64,000 nucleotides of DNA from Alphaproteobacteria bacterium. Its GTDB lineage: Bacteria > Pseudomonadota > Alphaproteobacteria > Micavibrionales > Micavibrionaceae. Under the pieces are notes generated by a model, which ran no database searches, was not told where the DNA came from, and worked only from the letters and a program-made list of their open reading frames with translations. Where the stretch lies: NCBI GenBank assembly GCA_017302165.1, contig JAFLCW010000003.1, positions 1 through 64,000 of the forward strand, in the 5' to 3' direction. Positions 8,667 to 16,693 of this stretch are shown here, piece by piece. Numbering within the stretch: the stretch's first letter is position 1; each line of letters starts with the position of its first letter. The position numbers and the translations under genes are program-made.

Positions 8667-9379
8667 ACGTCGGCATTTTAGGACACTCAGGACGTGTGGG
8701 GAAAATTCTGGTAGATGAATTATCTTCGGGCTTATGGTCTCCCATGTATTATGCCGGGGGCGCCGACACCAAAGAAGGCGCAGAAACACTATTTTCTAAC
8801 GCCGATATTCTGATTGATTTCACCATCCCCGAAGCTACCCATCATCATATACATCTAGCAGAAAAAACAAGTAAAGCCTTAGTGATCGGAACAACGGGGT
8901 TAAATGAAAAGATCGAACAAGATCTCCGAATAGCCGCCCAAAAGGCACCCATCCTTTATACCGCGAATATGAGTATTGGCGTTAATTTAATCCTTTCGCT
9001 AGTCGAACAAGCGGCACAAAAACTGGGAACTGACTGGGATATCGAAATTTTTGAAACCCACCATCACATGAAAATCGACAGCCCCTCAGGCACGGCATTA
9101 GCGTTGGGCAAGGCGGCACGGGCAGGACGAGGCGGTGGTGATTTTGTCACGGATCGCACCGGCAAAAGAAAGACAGGTGACATTGGGTATGCCGTTCAGC
9201 GCGGCGGCGATGTGGTCGGCGAACACACCGTTACGTTTTTTGGCAGAGGCGAGCGCATTGAAATTGGCCACAAAGCCACAGATCGCGCCTTGTTTGCCCG
9301 GGGTGCCCTCAAGGCCGCACAATGGCTAGGCGGCCAGCCTCCCGGCCTTTACTCGATGAAGAGCGTCCTCGGCCTGTAA
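8663..9379 (+). CDS. dapB: 4-hydroxy-tetrahydrodipicolinate reductase
   Basis: DapB catalyses the NAD(P)H-dependent step of the diaminopimelate/lysine pathway. The 238-aa protein shows the Rossmann motif GHSGRVGK (7-14), the substrate-binding ETHHHMKIDSPSGTAL with His133-135, Lys137 and SGT 142-144, and the C-terminal PGLYSMKSVLGL. It is slightly shorter than the usual 265-270 aa. It overlaps the thioesterase gene by 4 bp and runs 54 bp into the convergent ogt gene. Confidence 0.95.
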   Translation: MNVGILGHSGRVGKILVDELSSGLWSPMYYAGGADTKEGAETLFSNADILIDFTIPEATHHHIHLAEKTSKALVIGTTGLNEKIEQDLRIAAQKAPILYTANMSIGVNLILSLVEQAAQKLGTDWDIEIFETHHHMKIDSPSGTALALGKAARAGRGGGDFVTDRTGKRKTGDIGYAVQRGGDVVGEHTVTFFGRGERIEIGHKATDRALFARGALKAAQWLGGQPPGLYSMKSVLGL

Positions 9380-9862
9380 TATTTTGGCTTTCAGTTCTGT
9401 TCCCCATCCGTAGTTCCCCATCAATCCAGCCGCGGTAATCACACGGTGGCAGGGAATGATTAAAGACACAGGATTTTCACCCACCGCCGAACCGACAGCG
9501 CGAGCGGCCTTGGGGAGCCCAATCTGCCGCGCAATATCCCCATAAGATACAGTTTCCCCCTTAGGAATATCCAACAGAGCCTGCCATACTTTTTGTTGAA
9601 AGGGCGTGCCGTGAATATCCATGGTGATGGATCTCAAGCGATCCGCACACCAGGCGTCCAGAATAGATTTTCCTTGAGATTCAATCTGATGTTGATCCTG
9701 ATAAAAAGTCGCATGCGGAAAAAAATCCCGCATTCGGCTTTCGCCATTTCCTTTATATCCATCAACTTGAAAGCCAATCCAGCACACACCAATATCTGTC
9801 TGGCCGATCACCATATCCACCCCAAAAGGCGAAGACGCATATCCATAGATGATTTTTTGCAT
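9326..9862 (-). CDS. ogt: Methylated-DNA--protein-cysteine methyltransferase
   Basis: This suicide repair enzyme removes alkyl groups from O6-alkylguanine. The acceptor motif IPCHRV is present (Cys138 with this start), with the helix-turn-helix GETVSYGDIARQIG and GSAVGENP before it. I prefer the ATG at 9862 (178 aa, MQKIIYGYASSPFG) over the one at 9889, because 9889 would overlap the divergent nth start. The last 18 codons are antisense to the end of dapB, giving a C-terminal tail beyond the usual domain. Confidence 0.9.
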   Translation of the reverse strand: MQKIIYGYASSPFGVDMVIGQTDIGVCWIGFQVDGYKGNGESRMRDFFPHATFYQDQHQIESQGKSILDAWCADRLRSITMDIHGTPFQQKVWQALLDIPKGETVSYGDIARQIGLPKAARAVGSAVGENPVSLIIPCHRVITAAGLMGNYGWGTELKAKILQAEDALHRVKAGRLAA

Positions 9863-9882
9863 GAATAGATTATAAAGAAAGA
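9863..9882. promoter_or_regulatory. Symmetric bidirectional -10 region between ogt and nth
   Basis: Only 20 bp separate the two divergent start codons. On the minus strand TATAAT (9874-9869) lies 6 bases before the ogt ATG; on the plus strand TATAAA (9871-9876) lies 6 bases before the nth ATG. The two hexamers overlap almost completely. Neither gene has a Shine-Dalgarno sequence, so both would give leaderless mRNAs. The -35 regions, which would lie inside the opposite gene, are weak. Confidence 0.5.
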
Positions 9883-10518
9883 ATGACACCAGATAAAGTA
9901 AAAGCCTTTTTTACCTGTTTACAAAAACTGAATCCTGAGCCTAAAGGGGAGTTATTCTATACCAACCCCTTTACGCTTTTGGTGGCGGTAGCCTTGTCCG
10001 CACAAGCCACGGATAAAGGGGTGAATAAAGCCACCCCTGCCCTGTTCCGCGCGGCCGATACGCCGGCCAAAATGGTGGCATTAGGCGAAGAGAAAATCAG
10101 AGATCATATTAAAACCATCGGTCTTTTTAATGCCAAAGCCAAAAACATATACGCCATGTCAGTTCTGTTGATAGAAAAATATGGGGGCGTTGTGCCCGCA
10201 AACCGGGATCATTTGATGACATTACCCGGTGTCGGACGCAAAACAGCCAATGTTGTTTTAAACATGGCCTTTGGGCACCCTACCATGGCCGTTGACACCC
10301 ATATTTTTCGGGTATCCAACCGGACGGGTCTGGCCGCAGGAAAAACACCGGACAAGGTCGAAGCCAAGTTGGAACGTGTTGTCCCAGACGCGTTCAAACA
10401 GCACGCTCATCATTGGTTAATCTTACACGGAAGATATATATGCAAGGCTCGGACGCCGTTATGTGGCTCATGTCCGGTTTATGATCAATGTGGGTATCGG
10501 AAAAAAATAAAAATCTAG
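9883..10518 (+). CDS. nth: Endonuclease III
   Basis: Nth is a DNA glycosylase/AP lyase for oxidised pyrimidines. The 211-aa protein has the helix-hairpin-helix LPGVGRKTAN with catalytic Lys120, Asp138 in AVDTHIFRV, and a C-terminal [4Fe-4S] site with Cys187, Cys194, Cys197 and Cys203 (spacing 6-2-5), identical in position to the E. coli enzyme. Its stop interlocks with the stop of the convergent gene (10515-10518, CTAG). Confidence 0.97.
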   Translation: MTPDKVKAFFTCLQKLNPEPKGELFYTNPFTLLVAVALSAQATDKGVNKATPALFRAADTPAKMVALGEEKIRDHIKTIGLFNAKAKNIYAMSVLLIEKYGGVVPANRDHLMTLPGVGRKTANVVLNMAFGHPTMAVDTHIFRVSNRTGLAAGKTPDKVEAKLERVVPDAFKQHAHHWLILHGRYICKARTPLCGSCPVYDQCGYRKKIKI

Positions 10519-11075
10519 CCGGATATTTTGGCAGATAAAGAGGCCGCATAAAAATCTTCGAAGGCCTTGGCGATTTGGTTTTTGCGTGAATCAAATAAAT
10601 CCCGAAGGCAGGCGGCCTGATTGATTTCCGCTTCATCGCCGATATGACGGCTTCGGAATTCATAATGCATGACTTTTGAGTCCGTCATGAATACATCAAA
10701 CACACAGCTTTCCGTGCGGTATTGCCAAACCTTGCCCATGCCGTCTTGACGATACAAATCAGGTGATGCCAGCATTAATTTTAGGTCATTAAGGCTTAGT
10801 GATAAGATTTTATCTGGGTTCTGTGCGACCGACATTTGTACCGACATCGCATAGCGATACATTTGGGGTTTTGATAATTCGGCCAGATTTTTCTGCTGAA
10901 TAATTTCAGTCGATTTCGCCATGCCCGCTCTGATGCTTAAGTCACACAGTCCTACAAAGACAACGGCACCCACCAAAATCGTGAGATGCCGAAGTTTAAG
11001 ATGTCTCGGCAGAATCGACACACCCGATCTTACGATCCTGTGTGCCATAAGTTTGATGTGATATAAGGACAACAT
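10515..11075 (-). CDS. Membrane-anchored SmpA/OmlA-like small protein
   Basis: The 186-aa product has one N-terminal hydrophobic segment (about residues 29-47) followed by a periplasmic part. The stretch LKLMLASPDLYRQDGMGKVWQYRTESCVFDVF resembles the motif of alphaproteobacterial SmpA/OmlA-like envelope proteins, where a G-x-P-x-x-x-R pattern is followed by WQY and C-V-L-D-x-F. The function is unknown. Met10 (11048) is an equally plausible start, and there is no convincing ribosome binding site for either. The gene converges on nth with a 4-bp overlap. Confidence 0.7.
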   Translation of the reverse strand: MLSLYHIKLMAHRIVRSGVSILPRHLKLRHLTILVGAVVFVGLCDLSIRAGMAKSTEIIQQKNLAELSKPQMYRYAMSVQMSVAQNPDKILSLSLNDLKLMLASPDLYRQDGMGKVWQYRTESCVFDVFMTDSKVMHYEFRSRHIGDEAEINQAACLRDLFDSRKNQIAKAFEDFYAASLSAKISG

Positions 11076-11144
11076 AGGGGTTTTTAAGAAAGATATCAGC
11101 GAAAAATCACGATTTCTTTTTTAAGCTCCTTGTGAGTCAACTTA

Positions 11145-11777
11145 TTAGCCGTTGGCCGCCGCACGATCCGCGAAAGGCAGTTCATTGCCCTGCTCCGCGG
11201 CGTTAGACTTTTTTGCCTTGTTAAAGCTCCCGTCTGGCAATTTACGGTTACCAGAGGCGGCTACTTTGCTTCCGTCCAATGGATTGACTTTACCATCCAG
11301 TACGGCACCCGCTTCAACAGCCAGTTCCTTGTAAGCAATCGACCCTGTAATCGAGCCCGTGGCTTTAATCGTCAACCGACCTTTTACCGTCAGGTCTCCT
11401 TCAAAACGTCCAGCAACAGTGGCTTCGTTGATTTCAACGGTTCCAAAGAAAGAACCGGTTTCCGCAATTTCCAACGTGCTGGCACCTTTCAGTGCCGCTT
11501 CGACGGTACCTTCGACCACCAAATATTCGCAAGATTCAATTTCCCCGGACAGAGTAATGCCTTGGCCAATCACCAGACGACGGCCGGATTGTTGGTCGGC
11601 GGACGTGTTCTGGGCTTGCGGGTTATAACTGGCATACGCCCCGGGATAAGCACCGGGCACCCGGCCTGCCGGCTGACCCGGACGTTGAAACGCCCCGCCC
11701 GGAATATCCATGCGGTTCGCCGCAGGTGTAGCGTTCGTGTCTTCGGTTTTGGCGGCGTTATCGGCTGGCGTGTTCAT
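11145..11777 (-). CDS. Bactofilin (polymer-forming cytoskeletal protein)
   Basis: Residues about 65-165 form the bactofilin right-handed beta-helix, with a repeated hydrophobic/glycine rhythm (GQGITLSGEIES, VEGTVEA, GSFFGTVEI, AGRFEGDLTVKGRL, GSITGSIAYKEL). Disordered Pro/Ala/Asn-rich tails lie on both sides, as in the family. Bactofilins form cell-shape and envelope scaffolds at the inner face of the membrane. The 210-aa length is normal. It is monocistronic, with a promoter at 11838-11866 and an AAAAGGA ribosome binding site. Confidence 0.92.
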   Translation of the reverse strand: MNTPADNAAKTEDTNATPAANRMDIPGGAFQRPGQPAGRVPGAYPGAYASYNPQAQNTSADQQSGRRLVIGQGITLSGEIESCEYLVVEGTVEAALKGASTLEIAETGSFFGTVEINEATVAGRFEGDLTVKGRLTIKATGSITGSIAYKELAVEAGAVLDGKVNPLDGSKVAASGNRKLPDGSFNKAKKSNAAEQGNELPFADRAAANG

Positions 11778-11837
11778 AGCTTTTGCATCCTTTTGGTTGT
11801 CAGGTTTATCACACTCATGTTGATTGAATGGCCGGAA

Positions 11838-11866
11838 ACTAGCACGCCGCCAAACCCCTGTGCAAG
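11838..11866 (-). promoter_or_regulatory. Housekeeping promoter of the bactofilin gene
   Basis: On the minus strand, TTGCAC (11866-11861), a 17-bp spacer and GCTAGTTTC (CTAGTT at 11843-11838) fit the alphaproteobacterial TTGAC/TTGCA...GCTANAWC pattern. The architecture matches the atpH promoter. The predicted leader is about 55 nt and carries a Shine-Dalgarno sequence. Confidence 0.55.
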
Positions 11867-11936
11867 CTTTTTGGCACCCCGGCCTGTAAAAGCGGTGGAT
11901 GGCTTAAATATCTATATAACGCACTGTTTTTAAACG

Positions 11937-13841
11937 TTATTTTTCGTTAAAGGCCTGATATATCCGTAAAGCAATGGATTTGGATATTCCCGGCACCTGA
12001 CATAAATCATCTACTCCGGCGCGGGCAACATCGCGCGCGGAACCAAAATAATAGAGCAAGTCACGCTTTCGCCGCGCCCCAATACCCGGAATATCGTCAA
12101 GCGGGGAGGCGGATATCGCATTCTGTCGGCGCGTGCGGTGAGCCCCTATTACAAAACGGTGCGCTTCGTCCCGTAATCTTTGCAGATAGTGTAAAACCGG
12201 GTTTTCATGTGGTAATTGAAAGGGTTGTCGTCCTTCGATAAAAAACTGCTCCCGGCCGGCATTTCGATCGGCGCCTTTGGCAATCCCGACCACGGTGAGA
12301 TCATCCCATACGTTTAATTCACACAGTATCTCTTTGACAACATTCAACTGTCCCTGACCGCCGTCAATGAGCAACAGATCTGGCCAGTCGTCGGCATTCT
12401 TGTCTGCGCCTTCTTTTAATGCCCGGCCAAAACGCCGAGTCATGACCTCGCGCATCATGCCAAAATCATCTCCTGATCCAGCCTGTTTGATGTTGAATTT
12501 CCGGTAGGCGGATTTGCGGAACCCCTCTGCCCCGGCCACAATCATCGCCCCCACCATATGGGTGCCCGACAGGTGAGAGTTATCATAAACCTCTATCCGT
12601 TTGGGTGGTGCCTCAAGGCCAAACAGTTCTGCCACCGACGCCAGCAATTCAGCTTCGCCCTGCCGCTCCAGAAGATGGCGCGCCAACGCCTCATCGGCAT
12701 TGCGAACCGCAAAATCCATGAGCCGCTTTTTATCTCCCCGCGCGGGCAAAAGAATGTCAATTCGCTTGCCGGCATGATCCCGGGCGGCCAAAGCTTCGGA
12801 TAACAAATCGACTTCCGTCGGCACAATCGAGGTTAATACCGTTTTAGGCACAGGCTTTGATTGATAAAACTGCGCCATGAACACGGATAAAATATCCGCA
12901 TCCTGTTCTTCAGGCGCGTGACGCGGAAAATAGGCACGGTTGCCAAAATTCTGCCCCCCCCGAAAGAAAAAGACTTGGATACAGGTTTTCCCTTCGCGCC
13001 GTGCCAGTGCCATGGCATCCATATCGCCCAGCCCCTCAAGATTAATATCCTGACGTGACTGAATAGCCGTCAGAGCTTTAATCCGGTCTCGGTATTCAGC
13101 GGCGCGTTCATAATCCTGACTGTCACTGGCGGCCTGCATGAACTGAGCAAATTCCTGTTGGATCGCCCGACTCTCACCTTGAAGAAAAGCCCGCGCCTTG
13201 GCCACATCTTGCGCGTAAGTTTCTTTAGAAATTTTTCCCACACACGGTGCCGTGCATCGTTTGATGTGATATTGCAGACAGGGACGTGACCGATTGGCAA
13301 AAATATTATCTGAACAGTTTCTTAAACGAAAGACTCGCTGTAACACCTCAATCGTATGATTGACCGCCCCCGCACCAGCAAAGGGACCAAAATATTCTCC
13401 GCCATCTTCCCGCGCCCCCCGATGTTTTTTGACCTGCGGGAAATCATGCCCCCCTGAAATCATGATATAGGGAAAGGACTTATCATCACGCAGAAGAATA
13501 TTATATCTGGGCTGGAATTTCTTAATCAGATTGGCTTCGAGTAATAACGCCTCGACCTCGGTCGCCGTATTCACGAATTCCATAGCCACGGTCTCAGCCA
13601 CCATGCGCTTCAACCGTATGGGCAATTTATCCACATGGGTATAGCTGATGACGCGTTTCTTTAAGGCCTTAGCTTTGCCCACATAGAGCACATCCCCCTT
13701 GGCGTTGATCATGCGGTACACGCCCGGACTTTCGGGTAGGCGGGTGACGTGATCCCGGATCACCGCCACCCCCTGCGCCAGAGGTTTATGAACAGCCGCC
13801 TCAGGGGTGTCTGGCAGATTATCTGATTTTTCAAGGGACAT
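11937..13841 (-). CDS. uvrC: UvrABC excinuclease subunit C
   Basis: UvrC makes both incisions in nucleotide excision repair. The protein has the GIY-YIG nuclease domain (PGVYRMINAKGDVLYVGKA), a CAPCVGKIS cysteine segment, a UVR/coiled-coil region, the RNase H-like domain (VYDNSHLSGTHMVGAMIV, LLIDGGQGQLN) and terminal helix-hairpin-helix motifs (DDIPGIGARRKRDLL, VPGISKSIALRIY). I prefer the start at 13841 (MSLEKSDN, 634 aa); starts at 13850 and 13901 are also open. uvrB lies 5 kb downstream. Confidence 0.95.
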   Translation of the reverse strand: MSLEKSDNLPDTPEAAVHKPLAQGVAVIRDHVTRLPESPGVYRMINAKGDVLYVGKAKALKKRVISYTHVDKLPIRLKRMVAETVAMEFVNTATEVEALLLEANLIKKFQPRYNILLRDDKSFPYIMISGGHDFPQVKKHRGAREDGGEYFGPFAGAGAVNHTIEVLQRVFRLRNCSDNIFANRSRPCLQYHIKRCTAPCVGKISKETYAQDVAKARAFLQGESRAIQQEFAQFMQAASDSQDYERAAEYRDRIKALTAIQSRQDINLEGLGDMDAMALARREGKTCIQVFFFRGGQNFGNRAYFPRHAPEEQDADILSVFMAQFYQSKPVPKTVLTSIVPTEVDLLSEALAARDHAGKRIDILLPARGDKKRLMDFAVRNADEALARHLLERQGEAELLASVAELFGLEAPPKRIEVYDNSHLSGTHMVGAMIVAGAEGFRKSAYRKFNIKQAGSGDDFGMMREVMTRRFGRALKEGADKNADDWPDLLLIDGGQGQLNVVKEILCELNVWDDLTVVGIAKGADRNAGREQFFIEGRQPFQLPHENPVLHYLQRLRDEAHRFVIGAHRTRRQNAISASPLDDIPGIGARRKRDLLYYFGSARDVARAGVDDLCQVPGISKSIALRIYQAFNEK

Positions 13842-13866
13842 GTCGCACATTAGGCCGAATTCAAAC

Positions 13867-13895
13867 TTGAAATTCAACCCATGACTGACTACTGA
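13867..13895 (+). promoter_or_regulatory. Possible tRNA-Leu promoter
   Basis: TTGAAA (13867-13872), a 17-bp spacer and TACTGA (13890-13895) lie just upstream of the tRNA, inside the divergent uvrC 5' region. The -10 match is weak; TGATAT, three bases further on, is an alternative. Confidence 0.35.
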
Positions 13896-13912
13896 TATCA
13901 CAACGCATCAAG

Positions 13913-13998
13913 GCGCCCGTGGCGGAATGGTAGACGCTACGGACTTAAAATCCGTTGGCCGCAAGGCCGTGGGGGTTCGAGTCCCCCCGGGCGCACCA
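13913..13998 (+). tRNA. tRNA-Leu (anticodon UAA)
   Basis: The acceptor stem GCGCCCG (13913-13919) pairs with CGGGCGC (13988-13994), and CCA is encoded at 13996-13998 after the discriminator A. The anticodon stem ACGGA/TCCGT encloses the loop CTTAAAA with anticodon TAA at 13946-13948. The long variable arm (TGGCCGCAAGGCC) and the T-arm GGGGTTCGAGTCCCC are typical of class II tRNA-Leu. The total length is 86 nt. Confidence 0.97.
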
Positions 13999-14012
13999 TA
14001 CCTCCCCCCTTT

Positions 14013-14041
14013 TTATCTTGATTTTATTTTCATAAAAATGT
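14013..14041 (+). promoter_or_regulatory. Possible promoter of the S51-like peptidase gene
   Basis: Between the tRNA and the gene at 14075, TTGATT (about 14018-14023), a 17-bp spacer and TTAGGT (about 14041-14046) form a weak promoter. A GAGAGAG purine run about 8-14 bases before the ATG could serve as ribosome binding site. Confidence 0.3.
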
Positions 14042-14074
14042 TAGGTTTTCAACCTCATTCGAGAGAGAAAATGT

Positions 14075-14803
14075 ATGTCAGGCGGTGCCTATTTCATTAT
14101 TGGTGGCATTAAAGGGGGACCCAAGGTTGAAAAAATCCTTCGGGCAATTTTTGCGCTAAAGTCAGAAGCACGCCACATTTTATATGTGGGTGCCGCCAGC
14201 TTTAATTGCTTAGAAACAGAAAAAGAATTCATGAATTTCATGAGTGACAATTTTCCTGAAGCAAAAGCAAAAAGCCTCAACATCGAAAGCAGGCCAGAGC
14301 ACGAAAAGAATCATCCCTCACCCCACGAAATCAAAGAGGCGTTTTTTCAAAGCGACATAATATTTTTTAATGGCGGAGATGTTCCTCGTTTGAAAGCTGT
14401 TTTTGATCGTCACGATTTAGCCTCACTCTGTCATGAATCCGCAGAATATAATAATGCAGTAGTCGGCGGCATGTGCGCCGGAGGAGCCATCTTAGCTGAT
14501 AGAATTGTTTGTCATCACGGCAATGAAACAACCTCAGTTGAAGAGGGTTCTGGGATTCTTAAAGGTTACACCGTATCTTGCATGATGGATCATCCAAATC
14601 AAGAAACGAAACGCCTTGAAGCCTTAAGGCAGATATCTTCGTCATCAGACACAATCTGCTTAGGCATTAACCGGAATGAAACCGTGATCTTCAAACCTGA
14701 CGGTTCGTTATATTGTCTGGCACCCCGAGGGCAAACGGCAGAGGCTTTCATCATACGCCCCTGCAAAACGTCTGAACCGCTTACAGATAGACGCTTTATT
14801 TAA
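14075..14803 (+). CDS. Peptidase S51 (dipeptidase E/cyanophycinase)-like protein with Cys at the nucleophile position
   Basis: The 242-aa protein has the class I amidotransferase-like fold pattern of S51 peptidases: an early glycine loop (FIIGGIKGG), IIFFNGGDVPRL (96-106), which corresponds to the FxGGN segment, and a nucleophile elbow GGMCAGGAIL (131-140). In peptidase E and cyanophycinase the elbow is GxSAG; here Cys134 replaces the serine. It may be a cysteine variant, a non-peptidase hydrolase or an inactive relative. It lies directly downstream of tRNA-Leu, and its end overlaps the convergent FAD gene by 8 bp. Confidence 0.7.
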   Translation: MSGGAYFIIGGIKGGPKVEKILRAIFALKSEARHILYVGAASFNCLETEKEFMNFMSDNFPEAKAKSLNIESRPEHEKNHPSPHEIKEAFFQSDIIFFNGGDVPRLKAVFDRHDLASLCHESAEYNNAVVGGMCAGGAILADRIVCHHGNETTSVEEGSGILKGYTVSCMMDHPNQETKRLEALRQISSSSDTICLGINRNETVIFKPDGSLYCLAPRGQTAEAFIIRPCKTSEPLTDRRFI

Positions 14804-15803
14804 AAACAGCTCTGCGATACACGTCCACAAATGACATCGCAGACTCCCAGACATTTTCAATACGCGAAGCCGAAGCCCAGTCGCTCACGGCGGCGATACG
14901 AAGATCCGTATCTAAAAAGGGTGTGGATATATGTTCTTTCTGATCTTCTGATTTCTGAGCAATGGCGTATTTCCAGCGATGTGTTGTGACATGGTCAGCC
15001 ATCTCACAGGATATATCCGTAACCTGTTCAAAAGAAGCGATCAGCTCTTTTTGCGCCCACCCCATATCTGCATCCATATATTTTTCAGCCCAGTCATGGG
15101 TAGAATACGCCACGATGGATGTCACACGATCATCACGTCCGGGCTTTGATGAATTCACCGATATCCAGTCAATCAGGCCCTCATGCACCTTGGCGGCGAT
15201 CCATGTTTTGTCCCACGGTTTTTGAAAACCAATCATCAGGGAATAACATCCCTCCATCCGCACATCTTGAAACGTAAAAGAACCTGTGGAGACGCCCTGA
15301 AATAAACGATGAGTCTGGGCGGGCGGTGCCGTCGAAATCACCCAATTAAACACACCTAAATCCTGACCGTCTTTATCCTGAAGATGCCAACCTTGAGATG
15401 AACGTCCTGACAACGGTGCTATTTCAATCTGCGTTTTGACATCAATCCCCTCTGCCAGCGCATGGCAAAAGCTGTTCATACGCGGGCAAGCCACATAATG
15501 CGGTTCAAACCATTGACGTTTCGAGATCTGGCCATCAGCATGAAATGACACGACCTTACCTTGCCATGCCTGAATAATGCCGGCATCAAGATAAGGTTTG
15601 ATGAAGTTTTGAAATGCGGGTGTTCGTGCCGTGAATTTATCCGTTCCGTGATCGAAATAAAACGGGTCAGCATAGCGTGTGGACATGCGCCCGCCCACAC
15701 CCCGGGCTTTTTCAAATACCGTGACATCGGCATGATGAGATAAGGAACGCGCGAGGATTAGTCCCGATAATCCGGCACCGATAATGGCAATACGATCTGT
15801 CAT
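14796..15803 (-). CDS. Renalase-like NAD(P)/FAD-dependent oxidoreductase
   Basis: The 335-aa protein starts with the FAD-binding IAIIGAGLSGLILARSL (GxGxxG at 8-13), followed by the glutamate at the end of beta-2 (VFEKARGVGGRMSTR) and DHGTDKFTAR, the signature of the renalase/amine-oxidase-like group. The substrate is unknown. It follows the CinA-type gene by 6 bp with AGGA before its ATG, so the two form an operon. Confidence 0.85.
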   Translation of the reverse strand: MTDRIAIIGAGLSGLILARSLSHHADVTVFEKARGVGGRMSTRYADPFYFDHGTDKFTARTPAFQNFIKPYLDAGIIQAWQGKVVSFHADGQISKRQWFEPHYVACPRMNSFCHALAEGIDVKTQIEIAPLSGRSSQGWHLQDKDGQDLGVFNWVISTAPPAQTHRLFQGVSTGSFTFQDVRMEGCYSLMIGFQKPWDKTWIAAKVHEGLIDWISVNSSKPGRDDRVTSIVAYSTHDWAEKYMDADMGWAQKELIASFEQVTDISCEMADHVTTHRWKYAIAQKSEDQKEHISTPFLDTDLRIAAVSDWASASRIENVWESAMSFVDVYRRAVFK

Positions 15804-15809
15804 GCAGAT

Positions 15810-16601
15810 TTATCCTGAGGCAACTTCGCCCGTCGATAAAACGCTTAAGGCATGGGGTTGCCCCCCTAGACGTTTAATCATGGCGATGACATCTTGAGTC
15901 GCACTATCAAGAGCCAGCGCATCCGTGGATCTTAACACCAGCGAAAGCCCCAATATCCCCCCCCGGTAATGTGGATATGACCCCATATCCACACGCGGAT
16001 ATTTCTCCTGAAGGGCGGAGAGATCTTCTGCCACCGTGCTTTCTTGAAGGCCGCAGGCTATGGTTGATGATAAAATCGGGTGACCGGGCGTGAGCATATC
16101 TTTGACATGGTCAAACATGGCCTGCATGATGCGCGGCACCCCCGCCATCACAAACACATTATCCATTTTAAATCCCGGCGCCGCCGACACAGGATTGGCA
16201 ATCAAGGTGGCACCGCGCGGGATCATCGCCATTTTTTTACGCGGCGGCGTTACCTCGGCTTCACCCCCGTAATGGTTGGTCAGCAAGCGAAAGGCTTCGC
16301 GGTTTAGTTCCAGTTCGGTGCCAAAGGCCTTGGCCAGGCTGGCGGATGTAATATCATCATGCGTGGGACCAATGCCGCCTGTGGTGAACACATAATCGAC
16401 CTTGGTACGAAGCGCGTTTACGGCACTGATAATTTCGGCCTCTACGTCTGGCACGACACGCACTTCTACCAGACGAATGCCCATCGCCACCAGTTTTTCG
16501 GCGATCCAAGGGGTGTTGGAATCATGGGTTCTGCCAGAGAGAATCTCATTGCCAACTATAATAAGCGCGGCACTGAAGGTATGATCGTGGGACATAGCCA
16601 T
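15810..16601 (-). CDS. CinA-family molybdopterin-binding-domain protein
   Basis: The 263-aa protein corresponds to the N-terminal (MoaB/MogA-like) domain of CinA. It begins SAALIIVGNEILSGRTHDSN and contains VDYVFTTGGIGPTHDDIT, the expected binding loops. The C-terminal nicotinamide-nucleotide amidase domain of full CinA is absent, so it is the short stand-alone form common in Alphaproteobacteria, and its reaction is uncertain. It diverges from map and leads the operon with the FAD oxidoreductase. Confidence 0.88.
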   Translation of the reverse strand: MAMSHDHTFSAALIIVGNEILSGRTHDSNTPWIAEKLVAMGIRLVEVRVVPDVEAEIISAVNALRTKVDYVFTTGGIGPTHDDITSASLAKAFGTELELNREAFRLLTNHYGGEAEVTPPRKKMAMIPRGATLIANPVSAAPGFKMDNVFVMAGVPRIMQAMFDHVKDMLTPGHPILSSTIACGLQESTVAEDLSALQEKYPRVDMGSYPHYRGGILGLSLVLRSTDALALDSATQDVIAMIKRLGGQPHALSVLSTGEVASG

Positions 16602-16693
16602 GGATGTATGAATTTCTTACTCTTGTTCTTGGTAAAACAGATCATTAGGATATAGGGCATTGAGTTTACGGCCTCAAGGTGAAAGAACACTTA

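Noticed and set aside
13999..14074. Attachment site or island boundary after tRNA-Leu
   Set aside because: tRNA 3' ends are common integration sites, but I saw no repeat of the tRNA end downstream and no integrase other than XerC.
13927..14112. Small plus-strand reading frame over the tRNA-Leu region
   Set aside because: It runs straight through the tRNA gene, and the tRNA folds perfectly with an encoded CCA.
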